Origin: a virus
Reading direction: 5' to 3' (one strand)
IMG/VR virus record: IMGVR_UViG_3300036770_005043
Span: 1 to 59,211 of that record
DNA: 59,211 nt
This document shows positions 35,842 through 44,800 of this stretch, piece by piece (positions within the stretch are counted from its first letter, which is position 1; every line of letters begins with the position of its first letter). The position numbers and the translations under genes were made by a program. The notes under the pieces were generated by a model. The model saw nothing but the letters and a program-made list of their open reading frames with translations. It was not told where the DNA came from and searched no databases.

Positions 35842-37373
35842 TAGAAAGGACTCCTGCTGCGTTTTTGCTCAGGCGTGTCAAACGGTGCATCCTGCCGTTC
35901 AAAACGCGGTATCCGCCAACACCGTGTCGCGCGGTTCTTTAGGAAAAGGCTAATCGGCTCACCGCCCATCTCACGTAAGCGCTGCGCCATCTTGGGCAGC
36001 GTCATGCCTTTGAAGTTGTTACGGTTGAGATGCGCTTCGAGGTCCTTCATACGGAAGTAGGTGCGGCCCTCTTCGTCGTTCGTCCAAGGCCGGCCCAAGA
36101 GGACTTCGTCGCGATCCATCGCCTGCTGCAAGTGCGTGCAGAACTCTTCAAGCAAATCATTGAAGCGGCCGGTGAGCGTCGTGTCCTCACTGGCTACGGT
36201 GATCTGCTCGGTCTCCACCATCTCGGTCAGCAATGCATTCAGGAGCTGCTCCCAGTCAGCTTTCTTCACGGCTGGCGGGAGGACGTTCAATCGCTCGACG
36301 CACGCCTTTTGGAAAGCGATCTGGTTGAAGAGGCTCTCTGTATCCAATTCGATACGCTTGCCGTTGACATCCAAGAACCACAGAGGCGGTTCGCTTGCGT
36401 ACTTGGATAACGCAGAGAGCTCTGGGGAGTCTGGCCCGTGAGCCCCGATCCCATACTTACGAGTCCTGCAAAGACCACTATTGCAAAAACTATTGAGCGG
36501 CGCGTCTTTGCACCGGTACTTGTACTCTTTCTTGCTGATCTGTTTGATCAGTGTCTGCACTTCATGGTTGGGCAATGGTGGACTGACATACTTGTAGTTG
36601 TACTCCACCATCAAGTTGTCCCAGGTCGCAGATTGCGCCCGCTTGAGATACAAACCGATATTAAATAGCGCGTTGTTCCGTGTTCCTTCAGGCACGCCTT
36701 GTGCGCAGATGGCCTGTAGACACGGCGGACCATCCTTGATCGGTGATTCAGGCGCCTTGGGCTCTTCAGGGAACTTGATATCTTTGTCCTGCACGAACTT
36801 GTCGTAAAGGGCATAGAACTCTTCGAGCGTTACCGCGTTGCCTTCGTCGTCAAAGGCATAGCGCATCGTGTCATCGCCGCCGAAATACGGCAGATTCAGG
36901 AAGTTACCGGTATCGCCACGTTCGACGAGAATCTCCGCCTGCTTCGGGAAGATCTCACGGCCTGCTTCGCCCAGTAGCGCCGCAGCGGCTTTCAGATACC
37001 GCTGCATATCTGCCGCGGGGATGGGTTCTTTGACAAATAGGAATACGTGCGCGCCGCCTGACTTACTGCGGCACACAACGAGGGGGAGCTCGAGGCTACG
37101 GATCTTTTTGATCAGACCCGCATGGTCAAGAGGGTATTGATCAATGTCGATGCATCCCCAGATGCAAGAGTTGTCTGCCCGGATGGGGATGATGCCGAGC
37201 GAGGGCTCAACGCCCTCAAGATGCTTCTGCCAAAGGTCGTCCGTCGGAGGCTTACGTACAACGACAGCTTTGCCTGCCTTCTTGCCGTTGCTCTTGTCAC
37301 CTTCGATCCTGTACGTTCCATAGGCGATGTCCAAGCCCGAGAATATTGCTTTGAAACGTGTAATGTCCGTCAT
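35841..37373 (-). CDS. TOTE-type archaeo-eukaryotic primase
   Basis: This 510-aa protein has an AEP core: SLGIIPIRADNSCIWGCIDIDQYPLD with the metal motif DxD (Asp76, Asp78), CRSKSGGAHVFLFV (SGxH motif, His109) and ILVERGDTGNFLNLPYFGG. A PriCT-like segment follows: VPEGTRNNALFNIGLYLKRA. A Cys-containing stretch (RCKDAPLNSFCNSGLCRTRKYG) may bind zinc or Fe-S. The C-terminal 170 residues are helical, without helicase motifs. Primases of this TOTE conflict-system type occur in phages and make primers, sometimes with DNA synthesis ability. It is coupled to the acidic protein and next to polymerase and helicase genes. Confidence 0.88.
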   Translation of the reverse strand: MTDITRFKAIFSGLDIAYGTYRIEGDKSNGKKAGKAVVVRKPPTDDLWQKHLEGVEPSLGIIPIRADNSCIWGCIDIDQYPLDHAGLIKKIRSLELPLVVCRSKSGGAHVFLFVKEPIPAADMQRYLKAAAALLGEAGREIFPKQAEILVERGDTGNFLNLPYFGGDDTMRYAFDDEGNAVTLEEFYALYDKFVQDKDIKFPEEPKAPESPIKDGPPCLQAICAQGVPEGTRNNALFNIGLYLKRAQSATWDNLMVEYNYKYVSPPLPNHEVQTLIKQISKKEYKYRCKDAPLNSFCNSGLCRTRKYGIGAHGPDSPELSALSKYASEPPLWFLDVNGKRIELDTESLFNQIAFQKACVERLNVLPPAVKKADWEQLLNALLTEMVETEQITVASEDTTLTGRFNDLLEEFCTHLQQAMDRDEVLLGRPWTNDEEGRTYFRMKDLEAHLNRNNFKGMTLPKMAQRLREMGGEPISLFLKNRATRCWRIPRFERQDAPFDTPEQKRSRSPF

Positions 37374-37444
37374 TTCTTCTTTCTCGCAAGAGAAGGCCTA
37401 CTCGTGGCGGGGTAGGGGAAGATACCACTTTCGGCCCCCGGTTC

Positions 37445-38215
37445 TTAGAAAGGAGCCGACTCCGAGGAGCCTTCCTCACCCTCATGCTTCACCTTGACGG
37501 TGCCAGAGGAAACCGATTGCGAGAATGCCTTGGCGGTCTCGTAAAGACCTTGGTCTTCCACGGTGCCAATGCGCTCCACTTCCCAACCGAACCACTTACC
37601 TTTGTCATTCGACTCCGGTTGAGTGGTTAAGCGGTACATTTGGCTGTACATCGGCGGGGTGAAAAGACCGTTACGGCCGGTCAGTTTCACCGACTGCATC
37701 ATGCTGTTCCACTTGCGGCTCTTCTTGAGCTGCGTGGACTTCATGACAATCAAAGCAGGCGAGGGGGAGCCGTCTGCTTCTACCACCATCACGTAGTGAT
37801 TGGCGGTGTTCTCGATGTAGTTGCCGTTATCCAAATAGTCCTTGTTCTCCCCTGGCTCGCGATGGGTCTTTGACAAGATATCGCTCGTCGAGGGGTAGAT
37901 ATGGATCGGCGCACCCGATCCGCTGCCACGTGGCGCCCATTCAATGTACTGACGGACGTACGCGCAAGGGATGACGGTGATGCCTTTCTTGCCATCATAG
38001 AGCTGGCCGGTGACGCTGTTGTAGATCATGCCGGGAAGAGCGCCATCGATCGCGCCGACTTCGGGGGAGGTGTTCGTCAAAAGACGAAGAAACGGAAGCG
38101 CAAAGTCTTCCTGATTCATGCCCGCAAAACTATCGCGAGCATCCTCCTCAAAAGCTGAGGCAAGTACCAATGCGGTGGATTGCTCCACCTTCTCTGCAAG
38201 TGCTGATTTAGCCAT
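37445..38215 (-). CDS. Probable ssDNA-binding protein
   Basis: This 256-aa protein (MAKSALAEKVEQSTALVLASAFEEDARDSFAGMNQEDFALPFLRLLTNTSPEVG...) has a beta-rich core (GMIYNSVTGQLYDGKKGITVIPCAYVRQYIEWAPRG, HYVMVVEADGSPSPALIVMKSTQLKKSRKW, YSQMYRLTTQPESNDKGKWFGWEVERIG) and an acidic tail ending EEGSSESAPF. An acidic C-terminus ending in Phe is typical of phage and bacterial SSB proteins. Its place beside primase and exonuclease-type genes supports this. The fold assignment is inferred, not proven. Confidence 0.68.
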   Translation of the reverse strand: MAKSALAEKVEQSTALVLASAFEEDARDSFAGMNQEDFALPFLRLLTNTSPEVGAIDGALPGMIYNSVTGQLYDGKKGITVIPCAYVRQYIEWAPRGSGSGAPIHIYPSTSDILSKTHREPGENKDYLDNGNYIENTANHYVMVVEADGSPSPALIVMKSTQLKKSRKWNSMMQSVKLTGRNGLFTPPMYSQMYRLTTQPESNDKGKWFGWEVERIGTVEDQGLYETAKAFSQSVSSGTVKVKHEGEEGSSESAPF

Positions 38216-38235
38216 GTTTCGTGATCCTTGGTTAG

Positions 38236-38790
38236 TTAAACAGATTTAATCGTCGCTTTTTTGCCAATGAAGGCACCGAACAGTTCTGTGGGGAACTCTT
38301 CGCCACGCTCCACTCGCTCTTTGACCCAAGCCTTGAGGGTTTGGGGTTCTACCTTCTCAGCCTGCGCAGCGGGGTAGCCTTGCTGACCGAGGAGATCCAG
38401 TAGACGAACACAAAGCTCGTCTTCGCCGCGGCCGAAACGGACGCTGACGGTGTTTTTGATGATGTCGTCGAAGCCATGATCGCGCAGCCACTGGAACGCC
38501 TCTGCGCGGCGGGCCTCACTGATTGAAGCACTATAGAACGGCTTGATGTCGATGCTGCTGCCGTCTTCCATCTTGAAGGACGACATGCCGAGCTGAGCCA
38601 GAGCCTCGGGCAGCGCTTCTTCGGTGATCTTGCGGTACTGGTTTTTCCGCTCCTTCACCGTTTCTTCGAGGTCGTCGATCTCCTTCTCTAAGAGCTTGGC
38701 CCGTCGTGCGAGGGCCGATATCCCAGAGATATCATCGTCTTGAACCTTTAAAGCGCCAGCATCATTTTCAAATAAACTCGTGAGAGTCAT
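38236..38790 (-). CDS. Coiled-coil replication-region protein
   Basis: The start at 38790, after AGAAAGGAGAATATG, gives 184 aa. It has a coiled coil (SALARRAKLLEKEIDDLEETVKERKNQYRKITEEALPEALAQLG) followed by SSFKMEDGSSIDIKPFYSASISEARRAEAFQWLRDHGFDDIIKN and VSVRFGRGEDE. I recognise this arrangement from phage genomes where it lies next to the SSB-like gene; the coiled-coil start resembles Gam-like end-binding proteins. A role in recombination or end protection is possible. Confidence 0.74.
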   Translation of the reverse strand: MTLTSLFENDAGALKVQDDDISGISALARRAKLLEKEIDDLEETVKERKNQYRKITEEALPEALAQLGMSSFKMEDGSSIDIKPFYSASISEARRAEAFQWLRDHGFDDIIKNTVSVRFGRGEDELCVRLLDLLGQQGYPAAQAEKVEPQTLKAWVKERVERGEEFPTELFGAFIGKKATIKSV

Positions 38791-39112
38791 CATATTCTCC
38801 TTTCTTGAAGAGGTCGATTTCTAACGGGATATAGCGCCGTTCGCGTTTATCCCACTTCAGGCACTTGTAGCGCCCGTTATTCTTGAACGCCGCCACTGCG
38901 CAGCACAAGCCTATCGCAGATGGATCGCCGATCAACAATAAATAGTCGTCGTCCGTGAACTTGTCAAGTTTGCGCTGGATGCGCCTGACTGTCGGGGCGA
39001 CGGAAAAAGCAATCTGCGCATTAGGCGGCAGAATGGTTTCAATCTTGCCGTAGTCCAATGCGCTCGCAATGTTGTGTTGCAGCGTCTCAGAAACTACGTA
39101 AACTGTAGGCAC
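38768..39112 (-). CDS. Small protein of unknown function at the head of the replication operon
   Basis: This 114-aa protein (MPTVYVVSETLQHNIASALDYGKIETILPPNAQIAFSVAPTVRRIQRKLDKFTDDDYLLLIGDPSAIGLCCAVAAFKNNGRYKCLKWDKRERRYIPLEIDLF) shows beta-alpha alternation; YLLLIGDPSAIGLC looks like a Rossmann-type strand-turn. I recognise the C-terminal phrase YKCLKWDK-ERRY-P-E-DL from aquatic phages. It is the first leftward gene of the operon and starts after AGAAAGGAGA. Function is unknown. Confidence 0.76.
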   Translation of the reverse strand: MPTVYVVSETLQHNIASALDYGKIETILPPNAQIAFSVAPTVRRIQRKLDKFTDDDYLLLIGDPSAIGLCCAVAAFKNNGRYKCLKWDKRERRYIPLEIDLFKKGEYDDSHEFI

Positions 39113-39195
39113 GTTCGTTCTCCTTTCTCAAAACGAGGAACGAGAGTAGACTAACACAACGGGCAATGCAAGCCCCTAGAAAGCGAGAGGCCAAC

Positions 39196-40647
39196 ATGAG
39201 TAAGTTTTTGGAAACGTATCCGTTTAAGAATAAGCCGTTTGTCCACCAGGCTGCGTATTTGCAGCGTTTCTGGGATTTTCCTGTTGCCGCGTTGTTCGCG
39301 GACACCGGAACGGGGAAAAGTTTCATGTTAATCAACAACATAGCAATGTTGTACGACCAGGGAAAAATAAACGCCGCATTGATCGTGGCGCCCAAGGGCG
39401 TGTACCGCAACTGGAGCGGCATTGAAATCCCTAAGCACATGCCCACGCACGTTGAGCATCGTGTAGCGCTGTGGTCAGCAACGCCACGCAAGGCAGAGCA
39501 GGCGGCGCTTGATTCTTTGTTCGAGGTCACTGAGGACTTAAAAATCCTCATAATGAACATAGAAGCTTTTTCAACCACTAAGGGCACAAAGTTTGCTCAA
39601 AGGTTTTTGTTTGCGCATGACGCAATGATGGCGATCGACGAGTCAACAACGATTAAGACACCAAACAGCAAACGCAGCAAAAATACTGAAAAAACAGGCA
39701 AAGAGGCAAGATACCGGCGCATCATGACGGGATCCCCTGTGACAAAGTCTCCGTTGGATCTTTATCAACAGTGCGCCTTCTTGTCCGACGCGTGTCTTGA
39801 TTCTCCGTCTTATTACGCGTTTCAAGCCCGCTACGCTTTAACGATAGAAAAACGAGTTGCTACGCATAGCTTTAAGAAGATTGTGGGTTATCAAAGATTA
39901 GATGAACTCAAAGAAAAGCTGGATAGATTTAGTTTCCGCGTTCGCAAAGAGGAGTGTTTTGACCTTCCTGATAAGATTTTCCTGAAGCGTGAGGTGGAGC
40001 TCACCCCTGAACAAAGAAAAGCCTACGATCAAATGGTTCACCAGGCTTTGGTTACGTTAGAGCAGGGTTTGAGCAGCACGGTTAACGTGCTTACTCAAAT
40101 CATGCGCTTGCAACAGATAGTTTGTGGGCACGTCACGTTAGATAACGGGCAGACTGTGTCTTTGCGAAATGGGCGTATTGATGAAATGCTTGCCGCGATC
40201 GAAGAGGCGGATGGAAAAGTCATCATCTGGGCGCACTTTAGACAAGACATCGAGGCCATCAAGTTGGCGCTTTCTAAGAAGTACGGAATGAACTCCGTAG
40301 CCACTTACTTCGGTGACACCGGAGGCGAGGAGCGAGCAGAGATAGTAAACCGTTTTCAGGACCCTGAAGATGAACTTCGGTTTTTTGTCGGCCAACCCAG
40401 GACGGGGGGATACGGCCTCACGTTAACCGCCGCACATACCATGATCTACTATTCCAATAGCTATGACCTCGAGGTACGTCTCCAGTCAGAGGCCCGCATT
40501 GATCGGTATGGACAAACAAACAAGATGACCTACATCGACTTGGTCTCGCCTAATACGGTGGACGAGAAAATCGTCGAGGCCCTTCAGAAGAAAATGGATA
40601 TCGCAAACCTGGTTTTGGGGGAGGATGCACGTGACTGGATCAAGTGA
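39196..40647 (+). CDS. SNF2-type superfamily 2 helicase
   Basis: The product is 483 aa from the ATG at 39196, preceded by GAGAGG. Motifs: I LFADTGTGKSFM (36-44), Ia VAPKGVYRNW, II MAIDESTTIK (DES replaces DEAH), III IMTGSPVTKSPLD, IV KVIIWAHFRQDIEAI, V GQPRTGGYGLTLTAAHTMIYYSNSYDLEVRLQSEARIDRYGQ, containing motif VI. The seven-motif set is complete, so it should be an ATP-driven dsDNA translocase. Phage homologues are thought to help recombination or replication restart. It reads rightward against its neighbours and has a lower GC look. Confidence 0.93.
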   Translation: MSKFLETYPFKNKPFVHQAAYLQRFWDFPVAALFADTGTGKSFMLINNIAMLYDQGKINAALIVAPKGVYRNWSGIEIPKHMPTHVEHRVALWSATPRKAEQAALDSLFEVTEDLKILIMNIEAFSTTKGTKFAQRFLFAHDAMMAIDESTTIKTPNSKRSKNTEKTGKEARYRRIMTGSPVTKSPLDLYQQCAFLSDACLDSPSYYAFQARYALTIEKRVATHSFKKIVGYQRLDELKEKLDRFSFRVRKEECFDLPDKIFLKREVELTPEQRKAYDQMVHQALVTLEQGLSSTVNVLTQIMRLQQIVCGHVTLDNGQTVSLRNGRIDEMLAAIEEADGKVIIWAHFRQDIEAIKLALSKKYGMNSVATYFGDTGGEERAEIVNRFQDPEDELRFFVGQPRTGGYGLTLTAAHTMIYYSNSYDLEVRLQSEARIDRYGQTNKMTYIDLVSPNTVDEKIVEALQKKMDIANLVLGEDARDWIK

Positions 40648-40689
40648 CATGTGGTAGGATTGCCCTATGGTATATCGGAGAGGTTTCCT

Positions 40690-41175
40690 ATGGCACTTCG
40701 TCACGGGCATACGCGGGCACGAGAAGTAAACGGCAAGCGCAGATGGTCTAGTCTGTACATTCGCTTCATGAACCTGAAGGCCCGTTGCGTTCGGCCTAGC
40801 GATCCGGATTACATTAGATACGGAGCAAAAGGCATCACGGTTTGCGATCGCTGGCTAAAAGGAGAGGATGGCCTGACGGGGTTTGAGTGTTTTTTGGCGG
40901 ACATAGGAGAACCCCCGTTTGAAAAGGCCACCATTGATCGTATTGATTCAACAAAGGGATACAGCCCAGAGAATTGTCGATGGGCCTCCGCAAAAGAGCA
41001 GGGGAATAACAGAAGGACCAACCGCTGGGTTGAGATAGACGGCGTACGTAGGACAGTACAACAGTGGTCTGAGGTCAGTGGGGTCGGACCAAAAACTATC
41101 ATTTATCGCCTTAACAAAGGCATTCCCGCTAAAGCCGCGGTTTTTACCAAGCCTGACTATGCAAAGAGGTGGTGA
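40690..41175 (+). CDS. HNH-like/AP2-like homing-type protein
   Basis: The start at 40690, with GGAGAGG upstream, gives 161 aa. The core is RWSSLYIRFMNLKARCVRPSDPDYIRYGAKGITVCDRWLKGEDGLTGFECFLADIGEPPFEKATIDRIDSTKGYSPENCRWASAKEQGNNRRTNRWVEIDG, followed by a helix-turn-helix-like VRRTVQQWSEVSGVGPKTIIYRLNKG. This layout (RC.....YG..GI.VC.RW...F..F..D.G, DRID...GY...NCRWA...EQ..N+R) occurs in free-standing phage homing proteins. It sits between the helicase and exonuclease genes like an inserted homing gene. An upstream start at 40651 is less likely. Confidence 0.8.
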   Translation: MALRHGHTRAREVNGKRRWSSLYIRFMNLKARCVRPSDPDYIRYGAKGITVCDRWLKGEDGLTGFECFLADIGEPPFEKATIDRIDSTKGYSPENCRWASAKEQGNNRRTNRWVEIDGVRRTVQQWSEVSGVGPKTIIYRLNKGIPAKAAVFTKPDYAKRW

Positions 41176-41892
41176 ATGGTTGATCTGATCCCTATCCGTA
41201 GACTCTACAAGTACGAACGCCTCGAGCGGGTCGATAGCCCAGAGGGCCGGCGGTACGTGGACGGTAATGCGAATGCATTGCCTAGCGTCACCACCATCCT
41301 GTCGGGAACGAAGGACAAGTCGGGCCTTGACGCGTGGGCCGCGAGGGTTGGTGCTGCGGAAGCGAACCGGATTAAGAACGAAGCTGCCGCGGTCGGCACG
41401 CACATGCATAACGTCATCGAGCGGATGATCGCCTACCGTGACCTGCCGAGGCCCACTAACTGGCTCATGGTCCGTGGTTATGAGATGGGTTATCGGCTCA
41501 TAAACGAGTATTTCTTGAACCTTAACGAGATCTGGGGCTCAGAAGTGCCGCTGTATTACCCGGCTAAGTACGCAGGAACCACGGATTTGGTCGGTATTTA
41601 CCGCGGGAATCCTGCGATCGTCGACTTCAAACAGTCGCTCAAGCCCAAAAAGCACGAGTGGATTGAGGACTACTTCCACCAGCTTGCCGCCTACGCGCTT
41701 GCGCACGATGCGGTGCATGGCACCACCATCAAACACGGCTACGTGCTGATCGCGCTACAGAGCGGAGGCACGCAGGAATTCAGCACCAGTGGCGCCGAAT
41801 TTGAGCGGTATAAAGAAGCTTGGATGAAACGCGTGGAGGCGTTTAACCCGCCATCGGCGGCATCCCCGCCTGAACCGCAGCCGCCCCCGTAA
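41176..41892 (+). CDS. RecB/Cas4-like PD-(D/E)XK exonuclease
   Basis: This 238-aa protein has the Cas4/RecB-type motifs: LPSVTTILSGTKDKSGLDAW, VGTHMHNVIE (His78), EVPLYY (Glu123), YAGTTDLVGIY (Asp137), AIVDFKQS (Asp150, Lys152) and QLAAYALA (Gln169, Tyr173). Length is normal for phage recombination exonucleases. It probably resects DNA ends with the SSB and helicases. It begins directly after the HNH-like stop. Its last 50 bases overlap the end of the convergent 1367-aa gene, an unusual overlap coding Pro/Ala-rich tails on both strands. Confidence 0.92.
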   Translation: MVDLIPIRRLYKYERLERVDSPEGRRYVDGNANALPSVTTILSGTKDKSGLDAWAARVGAAEANRIKNEAAAVGTHMHNVIERMIAYRDLPRPTNWLMVRGYEMGYRLINEYFLNLNEIWGSEVPLYYPAKYAGTTDLVGIYRGNPAIVDFKQSLKPKKHEWIEDYFHQLAAYALAHDAVHGTTIKHGYVLIALQSGGTQEFSTSGAEFERYKEAWMKRVEAFNPPSAASPPEPQPPP

Positions 41893-44800
41893 TCGGATCA
41901 AACGGGAAGAGCTGCTGGAGCATCATCCGGCTTTGCGTGGTCGGTGGAGCGCCGCCTCCGGCTGGAGGCCCGCCCGCAGGAGGTGCCCCGGACGGCATGC
42001 CCGGCATGCCACGGGTCGCCGGAGCGGGGGGAGAGGGTCTCCCGCGCAGTCGATTGTAGACGTCGTCCAAGGTTTGAAGCTGTTCACTTGCGGTCCCGCC
42101 CCTGGCCTCCCGACGTCGTTGTAGCAGTTCTTGCCGTTCTGCTTCTCGCTCCTCCTCAGTGGGAGCTTGCACGTAACGCTGAACAGCGCCGGGGGCTACT
42201 GTCGGGGAAAACAGCAAGCCGAAGACAATCCTTCCGAGATTGCGCTTCTCGTCATTGCTCAAGTCCTTTCGCAACAGTTGTGCCGTCAGCTCCGGGTCTT
42301 TGGCAACCTCGAGGAGCATAGTCATCTGCTGCTGAGACGGCATTCTCTTAAAGATACGTTCTGCGTTTTTAATAACGCGGGACGCAAAGCTCAGAGAACC
42401 CGGGCCTCCGGGGCTAATCATTCCTGCAAATCGAGCGGAGAGCTGTGTAATTGCAAGCTCCTCAAGAGTACTCATATTAGACGTGGGCAAGTTTTCAGCG
42501 CCCGACACCACCCCAGACCTGAGCCTTTTTTCGATCTGAAGAGAAGCATCTAAAAGCTTCTTCATGTTTGCGGCTTGCTCTGCTGTCACCAGCCCTTCTT
42601 GGACCATTAGTGACATCAAAGTCGGAAACGTTCTCTGACCTGCCCCCTTTAAGGGACTATACAACGCCTGCCGATATGCTTGGGGGTCAAACAAAGAAAC
42701 GACTTCGCCATCGGGAAGGGTCCTGGTGTCAAACCCTTTAGCCTTAGCGAAAGCGTAGCTCATTAAAATGGACTGTAGCCCTTCTCTGGCTTGCAGCTTT
42801 TCTGCCGCGGTAGCCGTGGTAGAGCTGTTGATCTCGAACAGGAGATCCTTAATAGCCCCAACCGGTCGATTGCTACTTAATGCATCGTACACGGGACCAA
42901 ACGGATCTTCGTTCTTCCCGTCTGCGCCTATTAAATCCGCAAAAATCTTCTGGTTACGCAGCGTGTAGTTGGCTTTGCTGGCCGGATCCATAACCTCTTC
43001 AAGCGCCTGTTGAGCACGAGAAATATTGGAAAACTCTTCCGCCAGCCCAAGCTCTTCAATCAAATCACGATTACGTTCCCTGAAGGTATCAAACTTCTTC
43101 AGGTTAATAAGCCGCCGCCCGTCTTTCAGCTCCGTTGTTTCCGAAGCCAAGCTACGCATCAACCGCTGCTGTGACCCCAGCACGGAGTTAATGATTTCAC
43201 TCGGATCGAGGGTTCCGGGCCTGCGCTTTTTTGAAAAATCGTCTAGTGCTGATTCAGGAACGAGGGTCGGCAACCCCTGGGCACGCGCCTGCTCATCCAC
43301 CCGAAGTAGTTGAGAAGTGATGTCCTCGATAGACATGTCTCGAGTGATGCCTTTCGCCGCCAGCTCGTTAATCGACTCAATATTGCCGATAAAAGGCGAA
43401 AGACGATCGCGAACCACCCCGGTCCAGACCCTGTTGACGAAAAGGTCTTGACGCAGCGCATCAACGATTTCGCTATCGGTTATCTCGTTGTAGTCCTGCT
43501 TTTGAGGGAAGTATCCCGCATCAAATACACGTTGACGAACAGCATCCATGCCGGCTTCAGGGGGAACGATTAACCGCCCACCGACGTTTTCAACGGGCCG
43601 CACGAGGCCCCGCAACGTGCGGTTGGTGATGTCTTGCGCTGCAAGTTCTCCCCCTACATCTGCGATCCCTCCCGTGCGCTTAATGAATTCAGCCAAAGGA
43701 ACCGCGGAAGCTCCTGCCTTTCGTTCGGCGACAGAGAAAACGGCTCGGCTAACCTGAGCAGGATTGTTGAGGTCGATCGCTTTTGTTCTGCGCAGCGAAT
43801 TAAAAATATCGCGTGCCTCCTGCGCATAAACGGCCTGCACCACGTCTTGCGCCGTGGAGTCTGCGACTAGCTTTTCAGAAAACCGTGCCGCATCCGAGAT
43901 TTCACGCATCCTCATGTAAGCCGCATCCGCTCCGCCCGAAACGGTACGACGGACAAGCGTCTCAGCAGGAATGATCAGTCTTCCTGACCCATCTACATCG
44001 TCAAACTTGCCAGCAAAGGTCCGCGTGAAAACGTCGTGGAAAACTTTTGAGAAGCTTCTTGCTTCCGAAAAGATAGGGTCATCCAACGTTTCTAGGTCAC
44101 GAATGGCGGCGTTTGCCAGTAAGTGATAGACACGCGCACTGTTAGCGTCATTCTGACTAGCAGCGAGGCGAGCCTTTTCCCTAAACTCGCCCGCCGCTTT
44201 AGCAAGGCGATCCGCTTGCAAGTTAGGAACCTCTAAGCCCGCCATTGCGGGGTTAGGGCCTGTCTTGTTGTTGTTGAAATACTCTACGTATTCGGGAGTA
44301 CGTGCGTTTTTCCTATAAGAAGTTCCAAGCTCGCGAAGGTCCTTAAAACCAAGCCCACGCATGTCCGTGACAAGGCCTCTTCGCTGGCCTTTTGAGACGG
44401 GGTCGAGCCCGGCGGTGAGATCTAAATAGGTTTCTGCCAAGTTACTGGCCTTGACCCTATTTGGAACATACCGAGTTCCTGCCTTGTTTAAGCGGAAAGC
44501 AGCAAGGGTTCTCTCCTTATACAACGCATGCATTGTATCTTGAGCGGCCCGTACGACCTTTTCCAAATCGGTCGTTAGGTCATTCGCAATTTCTTCATTA
44601 AGCCTGGATCCGCCTCGACCGAGCCTTTGTGCTTTGTCCGCAGCGACAAAGGCCGCTTGGTCAAAGGCCATTTGAAACAGATTTTGCAGATGGATTTCGC
44701 GTGCTTTTACCGCCTTGAGAACAAGGTCAGGGTTACCGCTTTCCGTCAGGGCCTGAAGGACACCAGCATAGATCTGAAGCCCTCGCTCGCCCATCTCTTT

